Below, one piece after another: positions 43,092 through 45,575 of a DNA stretch of 45,575 nucleotides. The first letter of the stretch is position 1; every line of letters begins with the position of its first letter. This stretch comes from Myxococcales bacterium. Its GTDB lineage: Bacteria > Myxococcota > Polyangia > HGW-17 > SLPX01. The notes beneath the pieces are model-generated. The model worked only from the letters and a program-made list of their open reading frames with translations, did not search any database and was not told the origin of the DNA. The stretch lies in the NCBI GenBank assembly GCA_007131745.1, contig SLPX01000169.1, positions 1-45,575 of the forward strand, in the 5' to 3' direction. A program made the translations under genes and the position numbers.

Positions 43092-45248
43092 TCAATTCTG
43101 TTGCAACCAGGCCCTGAACGCGTCGAAGGAATAGGGCCTGCCAAGAAAACTCTCCACCATGTCCGAAGCATCGACCGCGCCGCCTGGTTCTATGATCGCT
43201 TTCCTGTATTCCGCTGACGTCTTTGCATCCATCAACCCGGCTTCCTGGAATCTCGTAAAAAGATCCTTGGATATGACCAGTGACCACATGTACGTGTAAT
43301 ACATTGAACTGTACCCGCTCAAGTGCCCGAACGACGCATAGGTTGCTGTTCCCTTGATGTGCGGGTACGGACTGTATTGCTTTCCGACCGAAAGCATTTC
43401 CTTCATCATGTTCATTTTCCCGGGGTCCCGGTCATGGTATCTCAAGGAAAGCGCTGCGAAAAACATCTGCCTCATGACATGAATCCCCTTACCGAACTCG
43501 TCCGCCTTACGCATGTTCTCGACGAGTGAAGCAGGTATAGGCTTTCCTGTTTTGTAATGCCGGGCAAACCGGGCGAGCACTTCCGGGTCCCATGACCATT
43601 CCTCGTAAAGCTGGGACGGTACTTCCACAAAATCCCACTCGCAGCTGATTCCCGACTGCGTTACCCAACGCTGCCTGCCGGAAAGAAGCTGGTGCATCAA
43701 GTGACCGAACTCGTGGAAAAAAACTGTGACCTGATTGTGCTCGGTAAGCGCGTGTTCACTCTTTTCAGGATCCGGAAAATTGGTCACCAGAGCGGAGGAT
43801 GGAATCTGAACGTTTTTAATCCCGCTGTAGATTGGAAACAATGCTGCATGACCGTATTTCCCCTCGCGCGGATGCAGATCCAGATAAAATCTGGCAATTC
43901 TTTCATTTCCTTCGTAAACATCATAAGTCTCCACTCTTGGGTGCCAGACTTCCGCGTTTTCGACCCTCTTGAACTCAACACCGAAAAGCTCTTCCGACAG
44001 GGACAGCAATCCCTTTTTGACGCTTTCAAAAGGAAAATAAGAGCGAACCTCCTCGGGGTTGACCCCATAGCGCTCCTCGCGGATCTTGTTGACGTAATAA
44101 AACCGATCCCATGTCTGAACCTGCTTCGCCCTTGGGTTATCTTTTCTCTTCCTCTTCAAAATATCTTTCAGATCGGCTTTCATCCTGGGTTCGGCCAACT
44201 CAGCCACCTTGTCGATAAAATCAGCGATGACCTTCCTGTTTTCAACCATCTTGTCTTCCGCGTTGTATTGCGCCCAATCGGAATATCCCAGCGCTGTCGC
44301 GTATTCGTGGCGAAGTTTCAATATCCGCCTCAATATGTCCTCGTTGACCGGGTAAGCCCGCTGAAGATAAATAGTGTAAAGCCGCCTTCTCAGTCCGTCG
44401 TCGTCCGCATAAGCCTGCACCGGAAAGAAGTCCGGGTATTCTGTTGTGATCTCTATTTTTTCCCCTTTTTTCACCCCCCCGGCGCGCGCGTTGACAAAAT
44501 CCTCCGGCATCCCTGCAAGTTCCTTTCGACTCACCCGGATGGACTTTTTGTCGTCACGGATATTCCGGGTAAATTCCTGACCCAGCTTCACCATTTCGTT
44601 CTGGATTTCCGCCAGTTTCTTGCGGGTCGCCTCATCGCGGTCAACCCCCGCGCGTCTATAGTCGCGAAGAAGATGAGAACGAAATCTGGCGGCCAAAGAA
44701 TCAAGTTCGCTTTCTTCCACTCCCTTCAAAGCTTCATACACATCCCTGTCAAGCTTCAATTCCGACACGTACTTCTTGGCCTTTTGTTCGCACTCTTCGG
44801 CCGCGGTGCGCACCGCCTTTTCGGGATGGGTGTTTGAAATTAGTTCCGCCATGGGAAGAATGCGGTCCATCTTGATAAGAAGGGCGTTCATGGGTTCAAG
44901 TGTATTTTCCTTTGTCCGTTTTCCCTCGACCGCAAGAATTCGTTTGCGTATTTCCTGGGCCTTTTTCAGGTTCAAGTCGCATGTTTCGTTCGCCTGTTCC
45001 ACGGTTTTCCAGATCTCCGCCATCATTGGCTCCTCGTCTTTCGCCTGATCAGCTTTATCATCCGCCGAATCTTCCTTGACCCCGGGGTCTTCTTCCGAGC
45101 GCGGCGTAGTGTCTCTTTCGTGTCTCCCACCCGGACAGCCCAAAAGAAACAGCGCTGCAAACAAGGCGGACAAAAACAATATCCTCATTTTTGTTTCCCC
45201 GAAAACACCTCTTTTTTCGACATCAATGTTAAACGCGTTTTCAATCAT
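43092..45248 (-). CDS. M3-family zinc metallopeptidase, predicted lipoprotein
   Basis: About 718 residues from ATG 45248 (ggaagga upstream); the ATG at 45188 would start directly at the signal peptide (MRILFLSALFAALFLLGC), which ends in a lipobox. The M3 catalytic motif FFHEFGHLMHQLLSG supplies two zinc His and the catalytic Glu, and the downstream WDFVEVPSQLYEEW supplies the third ligand Glu. The terminal YSSMYYTYMWSLVISKDLF contributes substrate-binding Tyr residues. M3 enzymes (Dcp, oligopeptidase F) cut short peptides. Lipidation puts this one in the envelope, where it could process oligopeptides produced by secreted proteases. Confidence 0.92.
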   Translation of the reverse strand: MIENAFNIDVEKRGVFGETKMRILFLSALFAALFLLGCPGGRHERDTTPRSEEDPGVKEDSADDKADQAKDEEPMMAEIWKTVEQANETCDLNLKKAQEIRKRILAVEGKRTKENTLEPMNALLIKMDRILPMAELISNTHPEKAVRTAAEECEQKAKKYVSELKLDRDVYEALKGVEESELDSLAARFRSHLLRDYRRAGVDRDEATRKKLAEIQNEMVKLGQEFTRNIRDDKKSIRVSRKELAGMPEDFVNARAGGVKKGEKIEITTEYPDFFPVQAYADDDGLRRRLYTIYLQRAYPVNEDILRRILKLRHEYATALGYSDWAQYNAEDKMVENRKVIADFIDKVAELAEPRMKADLKDILKRKRKDNPRAKQVQTWDRFYYVNKIREERYGVNPEEVRSYFPFESVKKGLLSLSEELFGVEFKRVENAEVWHPRVETYDVYEGNERIARFYLDLHPREGKYGHAALFPIYSGIKNVQIPSSALVTNFPDPEKSEHALTEHNQVTVFFHEFGHLMHQLLSGRQRWVTQSGISCEWDFVEVPSQLYEEWSWDPEVLARFARHYKTGKPIPASLVENMRKADEFGKGIHVMRQMFFAALSLRYHDRDPGKMNMMKEMLSVGKQYSPYPHIKGTATYASFGHLSGYSSMYYTYMWSLVISKDLFTRFQEAGLMDAKTSAEYRKAIIEPGGAVDASDMVESFLGRPYSFDAFRAWLQQN

Positions 45249-45322
45249 CGATTCCTTCCTTTCCCTTACGGTCAAATGCCCGGAAAACATACGCAGGCAA
45301 GGAAACCCAAACTACACCTTAA

Positions 45323-45575
45323 TTAACACCGGAGCAAGCGCCCAATCAAAACGCTTTGCAGCCTGTTACGAAATGCTCTCCTCGTTCTACCACCAGCGTT
45401 CGACAAAAGTTCCGCATCGCTGCCCTCGGGGGTTTGGGCGCCGCCGTAAACAAACAGGCTCGTTCGATCATTCGCGATCAATAGAACGAGCCGCAAAAAA
45501 AGGCGGTCGCCCAATAAGACGGCGTTTGAAGACCGCTGCCCGAAGGGCTGAAGGGATTCAACCGAGTCGCCGACG
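45323..45575 (-). CDS. Possible 3' end of a gene entering from the right edge
   Basis: A minus-strand frame is open from the right edge to a stop at 45323 (about 84 codons, ending RNRLQSVLIGRLLRC). No family is recognised and the composition is unremarkable. The region also contains a hairpin (ggctcgttc at 45457-45465 pairing with gaacgagcc at 45484-45492), which argues it may be non-coding. Confidence 0.2.
   Translation of the reverse strand, partial: VGDSVESLQPFGQRSSNAVLLGDRLFLRLVLLIANDRTSLFVYGGAQTPEGSDAELLSNAGGRTRRAFRNRLQSVLIGRLLRC
45457..45492. repeat. Hairpin near the right edge
   Basis: A 9-base-pair stem (ggctcgttc with gaacgagcc) encloses an 18-base loop that itself contains a gatc/gatc pairing. 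On the minus strand it is followed by tgtttgttt, a weak T-rich tract, so it could terminate a minus-strand transcript arriving from the right. Confidence 0.45.

Noticed and set aside
43692..44837. Long plus-strand open frame (381 codons) opposite the M3 peptidase
   Set aside because: It is antisense to a gene with clear catalytic motifs and has no recognisable domain; a by-product of codon bias.

Overview
The window reads as a bacterial chromosome segment from a deltaproteobacterium-like lineage (Myxococcota/Bradymonadota or a neighbouring uncultured group). The basis is several exported Cys-rich proteins with DUF4215/MopE-like modules, a subtilase ending in a MYXO-CTERM-like tail, a CcmE of the CxxxY type, and a selenoprotein. 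This placement is an inference; no 16S rRNA gene is present. I found no tRNA, rRNA, insertion sequence or CRISPR array.

Layout. 1-4.9 kb: the 3' part of a glycerophosphodiester phosphodiesterase, a membrane protein, a Cys-rich exported protein, a glycine-rich RRM protein and a methyltransferase. 4.9-8.8 kb (minus strand): a cytochrome c maturation cluster, ccmE-ccmF plus a coupled unknown membrane protein. 9.1-17.8 kb: a cation/proton antiporter with a UspA-like tail, a CpoB-like lipoprotein, a LysM protein, a MopE-like lipoprotein, a yfgM/bamB-like pair, tdk and an ATP-grasp acyl-CoA synthetase subunit. 17.8-26.1 kb: a subtilase, a Phd/PIN toxin-antitoxin pair with a palindromic operator, a hemolysin III family protein, the RNase P RNA gene, a DUF433 gene, a decayed Cys-rich gene, a lipoprotein peroxiredoxin whose peroxidatic residue is encoded by UGA, and another Cys-rich lipoprotein. 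39-45.6 kb: a CPBP-like membrane protein, rpmE-DUF1385-prfA, and an M3 peptidase.

The centrepiece is a 26.4-39.0 kb plus-strand bacterial microcompartment (BMC) operon. Shell genes are two near-identical BMC-H, one PduT-like BMC-T and three BMC-P. Core enzymes are a PduL-type phosphotransacylase, a CoA-acylating aldehyde dehydrogenase and a PduS-like flavin/Fe-S protein. The sugar-phosphate part comprises deoxyribose-phosphate aldolase (fused to a flavoprotein-like domain and a four-Cys linker), a triosephosphate isomerase with an N-terminal encapsulation peptide, an RpiB-like isomerase in which Asp replaces the catalytic Cys, and a class II aldolase with a C-terminal encapsulation peptide. 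It resembles the sugar-phosphate-utilising (SPU) loci in published BMC surveys. My model is that two aldolase routes release acetaldehyde inside the shell. The aldehyde becomes acetyl-CoA and then acetyl-phosphate, while TPI equilibrates glyceraldehyde-3-phosphate and dihydroxyacetone phosphate in the lumen. No kinase, transporter, alcohol dehydrogenase or B12-dependent enzyme is in the locus.

The two strongest results are this aldolase/TPI microcompartment and the selenocysteine peroxiredoxin, which has a bacterial SECIS-like hairpin exactly 11 nt after the UGA.
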